A stretch of DNA of 64,000 bases from Chrysaora quinquecirrha (lineage: Eukaryota > Cnidaria > Scyphozoa > Semaeostomeae > Pelagiidae): the NCBI GenBank assembly GCA_014526335.1, contig JACTAT010000039.1:5380202-5444201 (forward strand). The letters run 5' to 3'. Positions 11,272-34,900 of this stretch are shown here, in pieces. Positions within the stretch are counted from its first letter, which is position 1. The number at the start of each line of letters is the position of its first letter. The position numbers were made by a program, and so were the translations under genes. The notes under the pieces were generated by a model, which searched no databases, was not told the origin of the DNA, and was given only the letters and a program-made list of their open reading frames with translations.

Positions 11272-14200
11272 ATGAAAGAACCATTAGCTTTAAAGATTGT
11301 TGCATGTTTGTTGAACTTGCTATTGTCAAGCGACTTGGTTTCCACGTCAATCCATCCGAAGCACAAAGTTGGAGGCCCAAATAACAATACGGAAATTTGT
11401 GGGAAGCGGCTTTTCACAGAAAATTCGGGACACTTTGCATCACCTGGCTTTCCAGTTCGTTATCCATTAAATATAATCTGTACATATGAAATTACGGTTG
11501 AGTATGACTTTCGGATAGAGCTTCATTGGAAGGATTTTGATGTTGATGGTTTCATGCCACACTGTGAAGACAAAGAGTCTGATTATGTTAATGTTTATTT
11601 TGGGTAGGCTTTTTATCAGCTTAATAGAATGATAGGTTGGTTAAAAACCCGGGGGAGAGGGTTCTTCCAGAAAAATTGGGTACAGGTGAGCAAGTCAAAA
11701 GGTACACCGAAATGTATACTAACAGATTGTGAAAAAGATATACCTAATAATGGATATCAAATATGAGAAGATACCTGGACTAAAATTACTGATGTCATTA
11801 ACTTGTTGATGAGATCTTTTAAATGGAATACTGGGGGATCAGGCCCCTTTTGCACGAGCAAAAATGGACTGGACCTGAAGTGGATCCGATCTACTCTTGG
11901 TACCGATAGGCCTTATGTTTATGCACAATTCGTAGATCTGATCCACTTTTGGTCCACGGACTGACCTACTTTTGGATCACTTTGAGAAGCGTTCAAGTTT
12001 AGATCCAATCTACTTTTGCATCATGTAAACAGGTGGATCCTATCCAAAACTGGGTCTCTTTGAAAATATAATCAAAAATTACAATAGAAATATTCAGGAA
12101 CCATGCATGCCTCAATTGCTAGACCCAAAAGTGGATCAGATCCGTGCCTCGTGTAAACGGAAGGCCTTTTTCATATCAAAACTAGAACTTTTGGATCCGA
12201 TCCACTTTAGATCCAATCCACTTTCTCTCGTGTAAACGTAACCAAAGACTGCCTAGAATATTAAAAAAAGAAAATCAACCCCAAATATGATCCCGATAGT
12301 GTGCTCAAAATAAAATGACACCAAAATGTATGCCGAGTGTGGCAAAAAAGATGCCTTAAAGCATACCTGAAATCAGCGAAAACCCTACCTGAATGAGTGG
12401 CTCATATGTACCGTCCTGCATTATGGAAGAAACTTCCCCCAGGGACAATAGCTAACCCAGCTTAGTTTGTTGGAAGAAACTTTTTGCATTCACTTGTTTA
12501 CTCAAATTCCTAGAAGTTAAATCCCCTGAAAGTTTCTAAAACACAAAATTGGTAAAGCTTTTAACTTTCATGAAAGTTTCTTGACATCAAAATTGAAATA
12601 ATATCCGTGGTCCTGCCCCTACTGCCCCTACTCATAATCTTGGAAACAATGATTTCTATGGCACTTCTTTAAAACAGACTGCTATCTTTAATTATGCAAA
12701 GTCATATTTTTCCCTCTATAGATGCAAAGCTGAGAGAAGATATTTAACAAGATTCTGTAGTGCAAATGCTGGTATTCCTCATTCTATATACACAACAGAT
12801 AACTGCTTGACAATCGAACTTGTCACCAAACCAAATCCGCTTTCAAAAGTGAATAGAGGGTTCCTTGCTTATTATAATGCAGTGAACTTCACAGAGCCAC
12901 TGAAAAAGCAACATTGTAACAGGTATGGATTGTTTGTATTCATATTTCTCTCACCCTTAACCTCAATTCGCATATGCAAGAAAGGATACTTTTTGCGTGA
13001 TTGACTGACTGACTGACTGACAGACCGACAGACCAACGGACTGACTGACTGACTGACTGACTGACTGACTGACTGACTGACTGACTGACTGACTGACTGA
13101 CTGACTGACTGACTGACTGACTGACTGACTGACTGACTGACTGACTGACTGACTGACTGACTGACTGACTGACTGACTGACTGACTGACTGACTGACTGA
13201 CTGACTGACTGACCACTGACTGACTGACTGACTGACTGACTGACTGACTGACTGACTGACTGACTGACTGACTGACTGACTGACTGACTGACTGACTGAC
13301 TGACTGACTGACTGACTGACTGACTGACTGACTGACTGACTGACTGAACCAATGACCAAATGACCGACTGACTGACCTACTAAAACAATTAACAAAATAG
13401 ATGACTAATAAACTAACTTAAGTGTTTCTTCAATTTGCCTTGTACCTAACCCTGTAACTATGTCCCTGATGGCACCCTACCAGAGGAAATGTTGTTTGAA
13501 GGTCGTGTTTTTCTTTTAGTACATTCACCAAAGATCATGGCATTCTTCATAGCAGTTTCTGGCCAATTACATACCATGATTTAGCAATAGATTCTTGCCA
13601 ATGGCGCATAAAGGTTGATCAAGACAAGGTTATCAAGTTCAGTGTTATGGATATGTTCACTGAAAACCCATATGGTAATACATGCAACATGTACGAATAC
13701 TACTGGACAGATGCACTTTCTATCAAAGGTTATTATCAATTTATTTCCTTCAATAAACTTAGGCTCCATAATTTTGATAATAAAACGAAAAATTGAAACT
13801 GAGAAATAAAAATTCAAATGGCTGATAACATAAAAATTACGGTGGGCTATTTATAAATGGTTGGTAAAAAGGATAAAAAAGAAAAAAAATACGATAGAAA
13901 GGCAAAGACATCAATGGATATACTTAAAAACTTGTTTCGTCGGAAAGTTGCGTCTGTATAAACGTCAGAAACATGCTGAAACAGTTAACTAAAGATGAAA
14001 TAGTACCCAAATGTGAATCGAAATGCATGCACCAGTCAGAAAAGTGAAGTTGGATTAATTTTTGAGTTGTACAAAGCTTCAGAATTGCGATAAACATCGG
14101 AAACATTTTCGGGCATACTGAAAAGCTTTTTTTCGCCTGATACTCCTCAGAGTGTGCACCGGCCCGTTTACATTATGCCAGTTTGAAGTGGACACTCAAG

Positions 14201-17180
14201 TCGGTTAGCGTATCGTATTCATTTCATTGCATTTTATCTCAAAACTGCGCCATCATAGTGTAGACGCGAGGTCGAAACGGCATAGTTTCGTACTGTATTC
14301 GTCTCGTGCCGGTATAGTGCCGTGTCGGTAACCGAGGTTTTATACCCAGATGCGGCTTAAAATGCACCAATCAGAAAGAAGCCGAATTAGCATTGCAACA
14401 CCAATCAGCTTGGGAGATTCAGTGGGATGACCAACAGAAAATTAATTGCAGAGTCCAAGTGAGAAAACCAACTACAGAGAACCCGACTTTTTGTTTTGAT
14501 GTGGACAGATTCCAAAACGCTAAAATGAAACAAATTTCATGCGCTTTTGAATGTGTACACATGAAAAACAAAGGCTGGTTCTGTGTAGACGAAAGATTTC
14601 GTTTTCCCATTTGGGACTCTGCAATTAATTTTCTGTTGGTCACACATATACAATAAAAGTAAAGTAAAGTAAAGTTGCCGTTTTTGAGTCTACTACTAGC
14701 CTAGGGCTACTCAGTCGACTTTACACTTTACCCCTGGTCTGGATGCATCAGCATATAGCAGGGTGCAGCCACACACGGCGCTCATAACTACCGACCAGGT
14801 ACCCATTTATACACCTGGGTGGAGAGAGGCACATTTGTGTTAACAACTTGCCCAAGGTTGTTATCCCTGCAACACAAGTGGAAAGACCGTGGCTCGAACC
14901 CACAACATTCTCGTTATAAGTCCAGCACGCTAACCACTGCGCCACAGAGACCAACACATACATACACAAATACATACATACTTGATCACAGACGTTTATG
15001 TTTTATGAATAAAGATTTTAAATTGGATTTCTACATTGCATTCTTGAATCTTAGGTATTGGCTCGAATTACGCCTCAGTGACAAACCTAAGAAAGTTTTA
15101 TGGACATTGCTTGCCTTTTACATACAACTCACTTTATTCTGAATTGATTGTCAACTGGAAGATGGGTTTTAGTTCTCCTTACTATTCCCATGATGATCGA
15201 GGATTCATTGTTGGTTATGTTGCTTATACTCCAGGTAAAATTTTTGTTTTCCTTTAGCTTTTCAACGTAGAGTCTCGCTTTCCGAATTCACGAAAATTTC
15301 TTCGTACACAAATTTTTGCTTAGCCTCAGATTGAGCACTTTAATTTTGTGCCATGTCAAATTTTCTTGCTTCTTGCCCTTACACGTTGATTTAGAAGCGA
15401 AACGTTTTTATCCATTCTAGTATCAGGAAGAAAGCCGGCGATTTGGCAAATTTGTCTTCTGACATTTGCGATTGTGGTGTCAAGCTTAGTATTCTTTCTC
15501 ATTACCTGCCAACGTCGTTGCAAAATCGTTAAGACCGAGAGACGGAACGGAGAGCGCGGAGAATATAGAAGGCTGCCCACTAATGACATTGATTCAGAGA
15601 GCAATGACGATAGAAGTGATGACTTGGAGAGGCCTATTAACAATGAACTTGCCAATGAGCATGACATAATTGGAGATGGAGAAAGAAACGCTGGCGATGG
15701 ACATGACCGACGCTTAAGCTTTGAAGGCTATCTTCATTCAAATAATGGATCAATGCGAAGTCTAGATCAGGATGCCTTCGTTCACTTTGCAAGCCAGGAC
15801 CAAATACGTCACTCGGACACGTTTCAACGAGATGATGACATGTCACTTAGCTCAGACATCGCCGGAGATCAACATAGTTTTCAAAATTTAACGAGAAACC
15901 AAGCTTCAGAGCCGTACACATCATTTGTGCAAAGTAATGAAGATTGTTCAATCGCACCGGTGCATACAATTGCACCGTCAGTGAAGTACTACCGACCGCC
16001 CGGAGAAGACGAAAGTGAAGTCCACGATCTGATAAGCTACCAATCAGGTAATTTCAAACTGTTGTTGTTTTCTTTCATATTTCTGTTTATTAACCAACTG
16101 GTTGTTATACACGCCTTTTTAAAACAGAACCACTTTATAAGGAACTTATCTTCATATAGAAGGCCTTAAAATTTAAAGAACTTGTACTACTAAAGAGAAA
16201 ATCACTAAGGAATTTTTCAATGTTGAATGTTTTCATCACTGCATACAATCAATTTTTTGGACAATTTTGGTACTGAAAGTTTCTTAGCAGTTTCTTCGGG
16301 AATTTTTTAGTGCCAAAACAGGTAATTGACACTTAAATTTGACAAATAGAAGAAGCAATACAATTCACGTTTACATCAGCTGTTCTTTTGTAAAAATAGA
16401 CACTTATGGTGTAACAGAAGTTCGTTTTTTGATGCTATATTTCTAATTCTAAAGACTGTCTAAACTAGGAGACATTTCACGCGCGACATGACATGTCCCC
16501 TCGATGTCTCCCAGTCTAACAATTTCGGAAACTTTGTAGCGCGTAACAAAATTTGTAGCGAGAGATACACAGATGTTTCTGGAGGACAATTGAAACATTT
16601 CTTGTCTCTGCAACTCGGGGGACATGTTTCTCGCTTGTCACTCGCATGTTTAGCCAACCTGGGAGACACGTAGTAACTTTCAGTTAAGCCGAAACACAAA
16701 GATGAATGGAAGGGGAACGTTACGGAGTATGACTTGGAGAGTTAGCGAGCCCTGAGATCACTCCGCGAACTATAGCGTTGGCTTGCATTGTCTTAAATTA
16801 GTTTTAGAGTTCGTGAATAGCAAATGAACCTTGAATGGACTTTGTAGGAATCGGTTAAAACCTCCTTACCACAGGAACAAACTGCGGAGCAATGACATGA
16901 TTCTATTCACATGTTTTATTCTTTGCAGATATTGAGCCGAGTGCCCCCGAAGAACAGCAGATTCCATCAAGCCCAGCTCCTGATTATGACGAAATATTCC
17001 AAGGTTTGCAAATGTTGATGGCAGTTTCAGCTGATGGAGTATTAAAAACTGACCGATTAGACTAACTTTGACAGTAGCTGCAGTACCTATTCCGGGACCT
17101 ATTCCTGTCAATTTTCAGGTCCGTTTTTGCGCAGATCAAGTGCACAACAATTGAAGAGGGGTATTCTTCGTGTTGAATAA
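11272..17180 (+). CDS. Type I membrane protein with two CUB domains, seven exons
   Basis: Exons are 11272-11603, 12722-12922, 13520-13728, 15055-15234, 15421-16047, 16929-17003 and 17119-17180. All phases agree and the ORF is 561 aa. Residues 1-26 form a signal peptide (KIVACLLNLLLSS core). CUB1 spans about 42-165 (EICGKRLF, SPGFPVRYP, DYVNVYFG, RGFLAYYNA). CUB2 spans about 173-307 (HGILHSSFWPITYHD, DSCQW, RGFIVGYVAY). One transmembrane helix (AIWQICLLTFAIVVSSLVFF) follows, then a ~225-residue acidic, Ser/Asp-rich tail ending PAPDYDEIF...GILRVE. Each CUB domain is split by an intron at the equivalent ..G position, but with different phase. CUB modules usually bind extracellular ligands. With a long tail lacking a kinase, this looks like an adhesion or co-receptor protein; that role is inference. 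The start codon lies beside antisense repeat-derived sequence. ATTAAA at 17858 is a possible poly(A) signal. Confidence 0.85.
11848..12240. mobile_element. Foldback element in CUB gene intron 1
   Basis: The ends are inverted: GCACGAG..AAAATGGACTGGACC..AAGTGGATCCGATC on the left matches the reverse complement of ...GATCCGATCCACTTTAGATCCAATCCACTTTCTCTCGTGTAAACG on the right. Internal copies of GGATC(C/A)GATC recur. The ends resemble those of 45365-45512 (CGTTTACATGAGAGAAA), suggesting one family. Confidence 0.6.
13003..13375. repeat. (GACT)n microsatellite in CUB gene intron 2
   Basis: An almost perfect tetranucleotide run of about 370 bp has a single disruption at about 13212 (GACCACTGACT). 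It is stop-free in several frames and so produces long artificial Ser-Val-Ser-Gln ORFs on the minus strand. Confidence 0.97.
14738..14956 (-). mobile_element. tRNA-derived SINE, family 2, in CUB gene intron 3
   Basis: On the minus strand the head reads TGGCGCAGTGGTTAGCGTG (A box-like), then GGGTTCGAGCC (B box), followed by a ~150-bp body (GGTGTATAAATGGGTACCTGG). This is the usual layout of a Pol III tRNA-derived SINE. A degenerate sister copy lies at 38618-38830 in the same orientation. Confidence 0.85.
15268..15418. mobile_element. Half-copy of a foldback family filling CUB intron 4
   Basis: This segment matches the left arm of the palindromic element at 34243-34590 (AGAGTCTCG, GAAAATTT..TTCGTAC, CAGATTGA..CACTTTAATTTTG, CCTTACACGTTGATTT). 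It occupies most of the 186-bp intron between exons 4 and 5 and runs up to the acceptor at 15420. The splice acceptor of the transmembrane exon may therefore come from the element. Confidence 0.6.
16453..16671. mobile_element. TIR element copy in CUB gene intron 5
   Basis: It shares about 220 bp with 49296-49580: CTAAACTAGGAGACAT, CGGAAACTTTGTAGCGCG, ACAAAATTTGTAGC, CATTTCTTGTCTC, TGTCACTCGCATGTTTAGCCA and GGGAGACACG. Two related copies in two different genes' introns identify a dispersed family. The outer TIR is better preserved in the second copy. Confidence 0.75.
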
Positions 17181-17200
17181 TGCAAGATAGTTTACTCTTA

Positions 17201-17590
17201 GACGGCCTTCACATGAGAAATTTCAGACCGGTTTGAAATTCACGCCTACCTGAAATTTGATTCGGGGTCTGGTCGAAGCTCTAGTCGTGTTCTCATGAAA
17301 AAGGGCGAAATGAACTCAAGTCGAACTGAACACTCCTCGGCATTTGAGACTGACCTGAAATTTGGCATGAAGTCTTTCAAATTTCCATGTGAACACAATA
17401 TTTTTCAATTTGGAGCGAACTGAACTCCGTATGATGGTATATTTCAACACCTTTGCCTTTGCAATTTTTCGCGTCAGATAGCCCAGACTGAAATAATCAT
17501 ATGAATGGAAGCAAAATTAACAACCTTGAAATCGGTCTGAATTTTTCAGGTCGGCGTGAGTTTCAGTTCGAGTCTCATGTGAAGACCGTC
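17201..17590. mobile_element. 390-bp TIR element with TTA target duplication between CUB gene and SPTLC1
   Basis: Ends are GACGGCCTTCACATGAGA and the reverse complement of TCTCATGTGAAGACCGTC. Both flanks are TTA (17198-17200 and 17591-17593). TIRs with a 3-bp TTA/TAA duplication are typical of PIF/Harbinger-type MITEs. The interior repeats TCAGGTCGGCGTGA- and CTGAAATTT-like blocks in both orientations. Confidence 0.75.
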
Positions 17591-18219
17591 TTAGGTATCT
17601 AATTTCCGTCCCCCCCCGTTAATGAACTTTTTTAGAAATTTCCAACTCCCCGCTCTTAAAAGGACCCCAGCTTATTGTGTTTTGCACTTATTTTAGTGTC
17701 GATATTTTTTACTTAGTTTGCTTTGTAATCGGGTGTATTTGATCGCACCAATGAGATTGTTTAGTATTGTTGTTGTTACTAGATTACTGTAAGCATGTAT
17801 ATACAGCTTAAACGTAGATAGTATAAAATTGTTATCATCATCATATTTCCTCTGAAAATTAAAGAAATTAGAGTGAGTCGATTTTTTAGTTTCTTGTAAA
17901 ATATACGTGCAGAGAGAGGTACATCGTATTAGGTGGTCTGCAGAAATCTGAAGAACAGGTATGATTAATTATGTGCTCAGCACGCTATATGTTTTAAATT
18001 TTAGACGCTGTATTTTTAGGTAAAAATTCTAATGCCATCTATGCACATGAATGAATAAATGTTTTCTCAGTTTTCTCCTTCTTCGTTGTCTTATCTGAGT
18101 ATCTTTATCTTCTAATGCTATACCAGGGGAATTCACTGCACAGAATCTCTTACATCCTTGCTAAGCCTAGGAAAATCAAAATTCTTTGAAAACATTTACC
18201 GCTGTGAACAGTGATGCAG

Positions 18220-18345
18220 AATACCTGTCCTCTTCTGAAGCGACCACAATCCCGGTTTTTGCACGCATGGATGATTCTTTCTCAAGATATCCACCGTCTT
18301 CCGGAAAAATATCGCACTGATCCAGACCTCTTGTAGAATTGAATT
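18220..18345. mobile_element. Diverged MITE arm just upstream of SPTLC1 start codon
   Basis: This segment resembles the right arm of the foldback at 30-494: CCTCTTCTG..CGACC, CCGGT.TTTG, TTCC.GAAAAAT.. and GATCCAGA(C/T)CTCTT. Similarity by eye is only moderate. It ends about 40 bp before the SPTLC1 ATG, so it probably lies in the 5' UTR or core promoter. Confidence 0.5.
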
Positions 18346-18382
18346 GGATGAATTTGATTGATTATGTTGCCGCTCCCACAAA

Positions 18383-29707
<11,325 letters not shown>

Positions 29708-30874
29708 TGACGAAGAACATTTTGGTACGCAATTTTCGTTATACTTCATATGCAGTAAGGTAGACATTTGTCTCACCAATACTTCTTGACTGAAATATTG
29801 TATTTTAGCTGGAGAAAGACTTCATATATGACCTAAATTTTAGCTGGTCAGAGACTGAAATATACTGTAAAAGATTAATAATGTTTTGTAAGAGAAATGT
29901 ATTTCAAATTAAGAAAAAACATTTTAGCGGAGATGATATTTATTGCTATAAATAAGAAACTGAATCAAAAAGACGACGATTTCCTTGAAATGTTCTGCAT
30001 TTTCTTCACATTCATCACCGCGCTTTAACAATATATGATTATATTGCTCTGGTGTGTAATTGACATCGGTTTACGCATTGTGCCATGGTTGTGCATATCG
30101 GCAGCGGCAAGCGATTTACAGTAGTTTATGACGGGTTGTGGTTCTGAGCTTATTTTTTGCGTTTCCGCGTCTTCCGGACCTCCTATAATATGAAATGAAA
30201 ATTGAGGGACATTTCCCTCAGGGGTATTTCACTTTTGTAACACTTCCTTCGAAACAAAAAGATTTTGAAGGGATTTTCATGAAACTAAATGATATTTTGA
30301 GGAAGAAGGTTGCCCGAGATGTCCACTCTAAGGAATGAATCACCAAGTGCTGAGACAAGTGAGTCAGTGAAAGCATATATGCTAGGATAGGTACAGTAAT
30401 ACCACATGCCTTTAGCTCCTTGCGATGCCTATGTTCTGTTTTCGACCACTGGACAGTGAGCCCCAACAAGGGGCATTTTATTCTTCAAAAAGATGTACGA
30501 TATTGTAAAACAAAACGATTTCTGGCAATATCTGTGAAACCAACATGTTTTCGAGCAAGGTTGTACGAGATTTTAAAGGATCATGAGTGAGGTAGTTGTC
30601 CTTCGAGCTCCAATAGCAACTGCCTGTTTGAGCCCCCGACTATTTTATTGAGGTCACCTTGGACACTAAACGCAGGCTCATTTCCTTATTGCCTCTGCGA
30701 AGGACATTGGAATGACATTCCTTCACATGATAATTTATGCATTATTGATGAACAATTGACATTCCTAATCCTAAATTATGCCGCAGGTAGAATTCTGAAA
30801 CCAGCAATTAAAACAAGATTTTTCTGTAATCATTTGCAAGTTGCGTTTCTCTTTCGCTTTTAATTATCGTCGTT
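29708..30874. other. Intergenic region between SPTLC1 and the coiled-coil membrane gene
   Basis: This stretch holds the SPTLC1 3' UTR and the upstream region of exon 1A of the next gene. No canonical AATAAA stands out close to the SPTLC1 stop, and no further gene is visible. Confidence 0.4.
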
Positions 30875-31938
30875 ATGGAGAAGAAGCAGCTTCTAAAGTT
30901 AAATGGCTCTGATTCAGATGAGATGAAGGAATTCGAGCTTCCCCCAGCTCGAACACGGAGGCCGAAGATGAGGTACAGTATTTTGGGTTGGAGGGCCGGA
31001 GAGGTGTCGGACACAAGGTGGAAGATGGCCTAAATCCCTTTATGACCATGGAAAGCTTTCGTTCCCTTTCTCTGTCACATCTTTTCATCTTGATTGTCTG
31101 TGCTTGTTTGTTAGCTTTGAGTAGAACCACGTTTAGGGTTTAGATAAGATTATTGCTAGTATGTACCTAAATGTTATTGGACCAAAAATATTTTGAATTT
31201 TTTGTTTGCGAAATGGAAATGCCAATGGATGAGGAAAAATATGACATTTTTTCAATTCATCACATTATATTAAGAATGAATGCAATTGAATGTGATTGAA
31301 TAGACTCCTTTTGCCCTGCTTAGTTTCTCCAGTTTTGTATCTATACATCTCAAAAGACTAGAATGAAGCAAAGCAACTGTACTTAGCCCATCGTGTCAAA
31401 CAATTACTATCTAGTGGATCAAGGTTTTGGAGGCTAAATATAGTTAGGTGGGGTAATTTGCATGGATTGTGTCATTGTCATTTTGTCTGCCCGAAGTCCA
31501 TGCCCAAGAGAGCATTTCTTGCTTCCAAAACTAGACTGCATAGTTTTCACCTTCTCAAAAAGGGCGCTGATGTGCCATTAAAAATGTTTGCTGCCAGATT
31601 CCTGCCACAAGTGGGCAAGTGGTCTTAATAAATCTTTGTCCCTTGGCAAGGCACAACACAAAGTTAAAAACAGACCAAAAAGATCCTAGCCAGTATGCCA
31701 AAAAAGTTTCAAACTCCATACTAGAGATCTCTGGTGACGGCTGTTTTAAATGAAAATTGCTCCTCTTTAAGGAAAGCTCTTGCAGAGGCCAAAATGTCTG
31801 GAGGGGGTTCATCATTGCTGTCCTTCAAGTGCTGCATTTTCTTCATTATGACTGGAGTCCTTTGTGGAGTTATTCTGCTTTTTGGTTGGATGCTGATGAA
31901 TATGCGTAAAGATCTTGTTGATTTGAGGAAACGAGTTG
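30875..31938 (+). other. Alternative N-terminal exon pair A (exons 1A and 2A)
   Basis: Exon 1A (30875-30972) codes MEKKQLLKLNGSDSDE...TRRPKM and ends in AG|GTACAG. Exon 2A (31772-31938) starts after TTTAAG. It codes KMSGGGSSLLSFKCC and the transmembrane helix and ends GTTG|GTAAGT. The phases allow direct joining to 35470. The 799-bp intron between them has no recognisable repeat. Confidence 0.75.
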
Positions 31939-34900
31939 GTAAGTTCTTCCATAATTCATATTATAAGTAACGTTAAAAGAAAAAATACCAGATTCTATAT
32001 TCTCTTACAAGTATTACATTCCTCGTATTCTACGCTCCCCCAAACCAAATCACCCAGCTCCAACTACCCCCAGTTACTCTTAAACAGCAATTATTTTCTT
32101 ATTCATAAATTCAAACAAAAATAACTTTATTTACTTATCATACTTATTTCTACTTCACGCTACGATACAATACAAGAATTATATCTTACAAGTATAGTAA
32201 AGTCAGTCTAGCAATTTCATGTAATTCATGTCGATCTCACTAAAGCATAATACATCGTTGCTTAGCTTAATCGTCTGTTCAAAGGGAGGGGGTGGGGTGG
32301 GAAATCTTACTTCTCAACAAAATCGCTATCGACGTGTGAAGACTCTTGATCACTCACAAGCTTATATACTGTATACTCCCTTGGGTCCTGACCTATGCAG
32401 TACTGCAATTCTAACTTTCCACAAAATACCTTCCTTTCTAAAACAATGTATCACGCTTATATCCTTTCTCCTGGGGTATGGCATAAGTAAATTCATTTAT
32501 GTTGTTGTAGTTGTTAGTAGCTGTTTCCAAAAGAATGGGAGGAATGTAATAAGTCTAATATTCTCTCTCCAGTGAGCACCCCCTAAGAATCTTAATGAGC
32601 ACCCAGGTGATACCAAAATTGAGTATTTGCCAATGCATTTGCATTAGGGAGAATAAAGCTCTTAGAGAATCATTGAATCATCTGCAAGCACCCCCTTATA
32701 GAATTTTACAGTCAAGTAATGAATTATGAACTCTATGTCTGGTTGGATTGAAGTGAAGTCTCCTACAATGGGCAAAACTATTATTTTTGGAATCCGTCAA
32801 CATCATCATCCAAGAATCAAGTTCTGCGTAAACAACATAAGAGAGTTCATTTCCTCACTTTGACTCTTCAGTTAATTTCTATTGGTCATCTCTTTGTGTC
32901 CTGTGAGCTGATTGGTGTTCCAAACACAATACCAATCTAGATTCACTTTTCTGATTTGTGCATTTCAGCTCAATCTGAAAAACAAATAAGGTAAAGGTGA
33001 AGGTGAAGGTGAAATGGTGTTTTAGCGCCAGTCGCTAGGATCTCAGTAGTAGGTTAACTAATCGAGACCTCGACCCTGGCTGTGACGCTACCGTGGCTGG
33101 GCTCAATCCCTGACCACACTGAGCTCTTGACACCACGGTCAGCTGGATTACACCACGACGCCACAGCACCAGACAGCCTCCAAGAGCTGTATTATCCAAT
33201 CCTTGAAAACCAAAATTATTTCTTGTCAGTTTGCTTTTAAGTTTGGAAAATTAAGTTTTCAAACTAATTTTGCGCATTGATTTTTCCGCGCGATTTCCAG
33301 CTCGCGGAATAGCTCCGCGCTGCAGATGCGAAATGTGAGCCCACCGAATGCATTGAATTGGATTGTAGTAAAACCTCCAGTGCAGTGACGTAGACGTTTA
33401 TTTGTGCCGAAAGATTTTCGTTGAAATGTTTTTGTTGCTGATGAGCAAAGTTTAACTTGTTTTTACTCAATAATTTCTGGAAAATATTGTGCTAAAAGTG
33501 TCTATTAACTACTGGAAAATGAAATGGTATCCTAATACGCTGTGAAAGAAGGGAATCGCCATGGGAAAACAGAATAACAACTTCGAATACTTCAAGCCAC
33601 AAAATGGCAGCTCGCTCGTCCTTTCCGAAAGTGAATCCGATAACTCAGACTCGAAGACGATGTTCAAGCTACCGAAAAGAAGAGTCATACGGTCAAAAGG
33701 ATCAAGCATGGGCAAAAGGTAGGTTTATACGATCATCTGTGATTTGATTCATGCTAAAGCTAAGTCTTAAAAAAAAGCGAGGCTTTTATTAGTTTTGTTT
33801 TATTTTGTTTTGGGCCTAGGCAGAGCTTGCCGAATTACAAGGGCTTGCAGAATGACGTCAGTCACATTTTTTTCCATACTAACAAACTTTGGTCCCCCTA
33901 AACTTAGGTTTTCTAGGTTTTCATACATTTTTCATAGATTGTACACACAAAATGTTCAATATAGAAAAAAGGCAATAGCAATAGGTAACAAAATCTTGAG
34001 AAAATTTGTTGTGGTTTTTTGACTGAATTTGGGAATTTTTTCTTTTCAGGAAAGGAAGACTTTGCTGTCAAGTTTGTTGCCAATCAATTGTCCCAGTTAT
34101 AATGTCAGTGTTCATAATTGGGACTCTTGTTTCCATTGGTTGTTTATTACTTGGAGTCAGTGGGATGAGAAGAGAATTAGAGTTATTAAAAATAAAAATC
34201 AAAATAGGTATAAGAAGCCTCTCTTGCATTAATACACCTTTCAACTAAGAGTCTCGTTTACGAAAATTTGTTCGTACGAAAATGTTGACCCCAGATTCAG
34301 ATTGAACACCTTCATTTTAGTTTTGTCTCAAGTTTTTATGATTTTAGTCCTTACGATGTTGATTTCATAGCAACAAAAAGTTTGAAAATTTGTAAAGGAT
34401 TTGACCATGAAAAATCACTCGGGATGAAATTTTACACCCTCAGTCATTTTTCACGGTCAAATCCTTTATAGCTTTTCAAATTTTTAATGGCTATAAAATG
34501 AACATCGTAAGGACTAGAAGCGTATAAATTTGCCCAAACACTAAAACGAAGGTGCTGAATTCGAATCTGACTTTGAAATGCTTCTGTGACACAATTTTAA
34601 TTTTTTTTGAAAACAAGGCCCTTAGTGGAAATGGTGTATTGGGTTTTGTTTACTGTATTTTTATTTAGTAACCAACAGCAGGGCTAATTTGATTTTGGCC
34701 CCAGAAAGGGGGTGCTCATTAGAGAAGGGGGCATTGAAGAGGGAAATTGAGAAAAAATAGAACATATAGAACAAAAAAATCTTGAAATACAGACATGTAT
34801 TGTCTTTACAAGAATTCATATTCCATGCATATCAAACTTGTTATAGGCCTTGTGTTTGGATAATGACCATTTCTTCCAAGTCCAAATACTTCTTGAGTGG

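Noticed and set aside
12872..13395. Long Ser-Val-Ser-Gln ORFs on the minus strand
   Set aside because: They are translations of the (GACT)n microsatellite, which is stop-free in several frames, and lie in an intron of the CUB gene.
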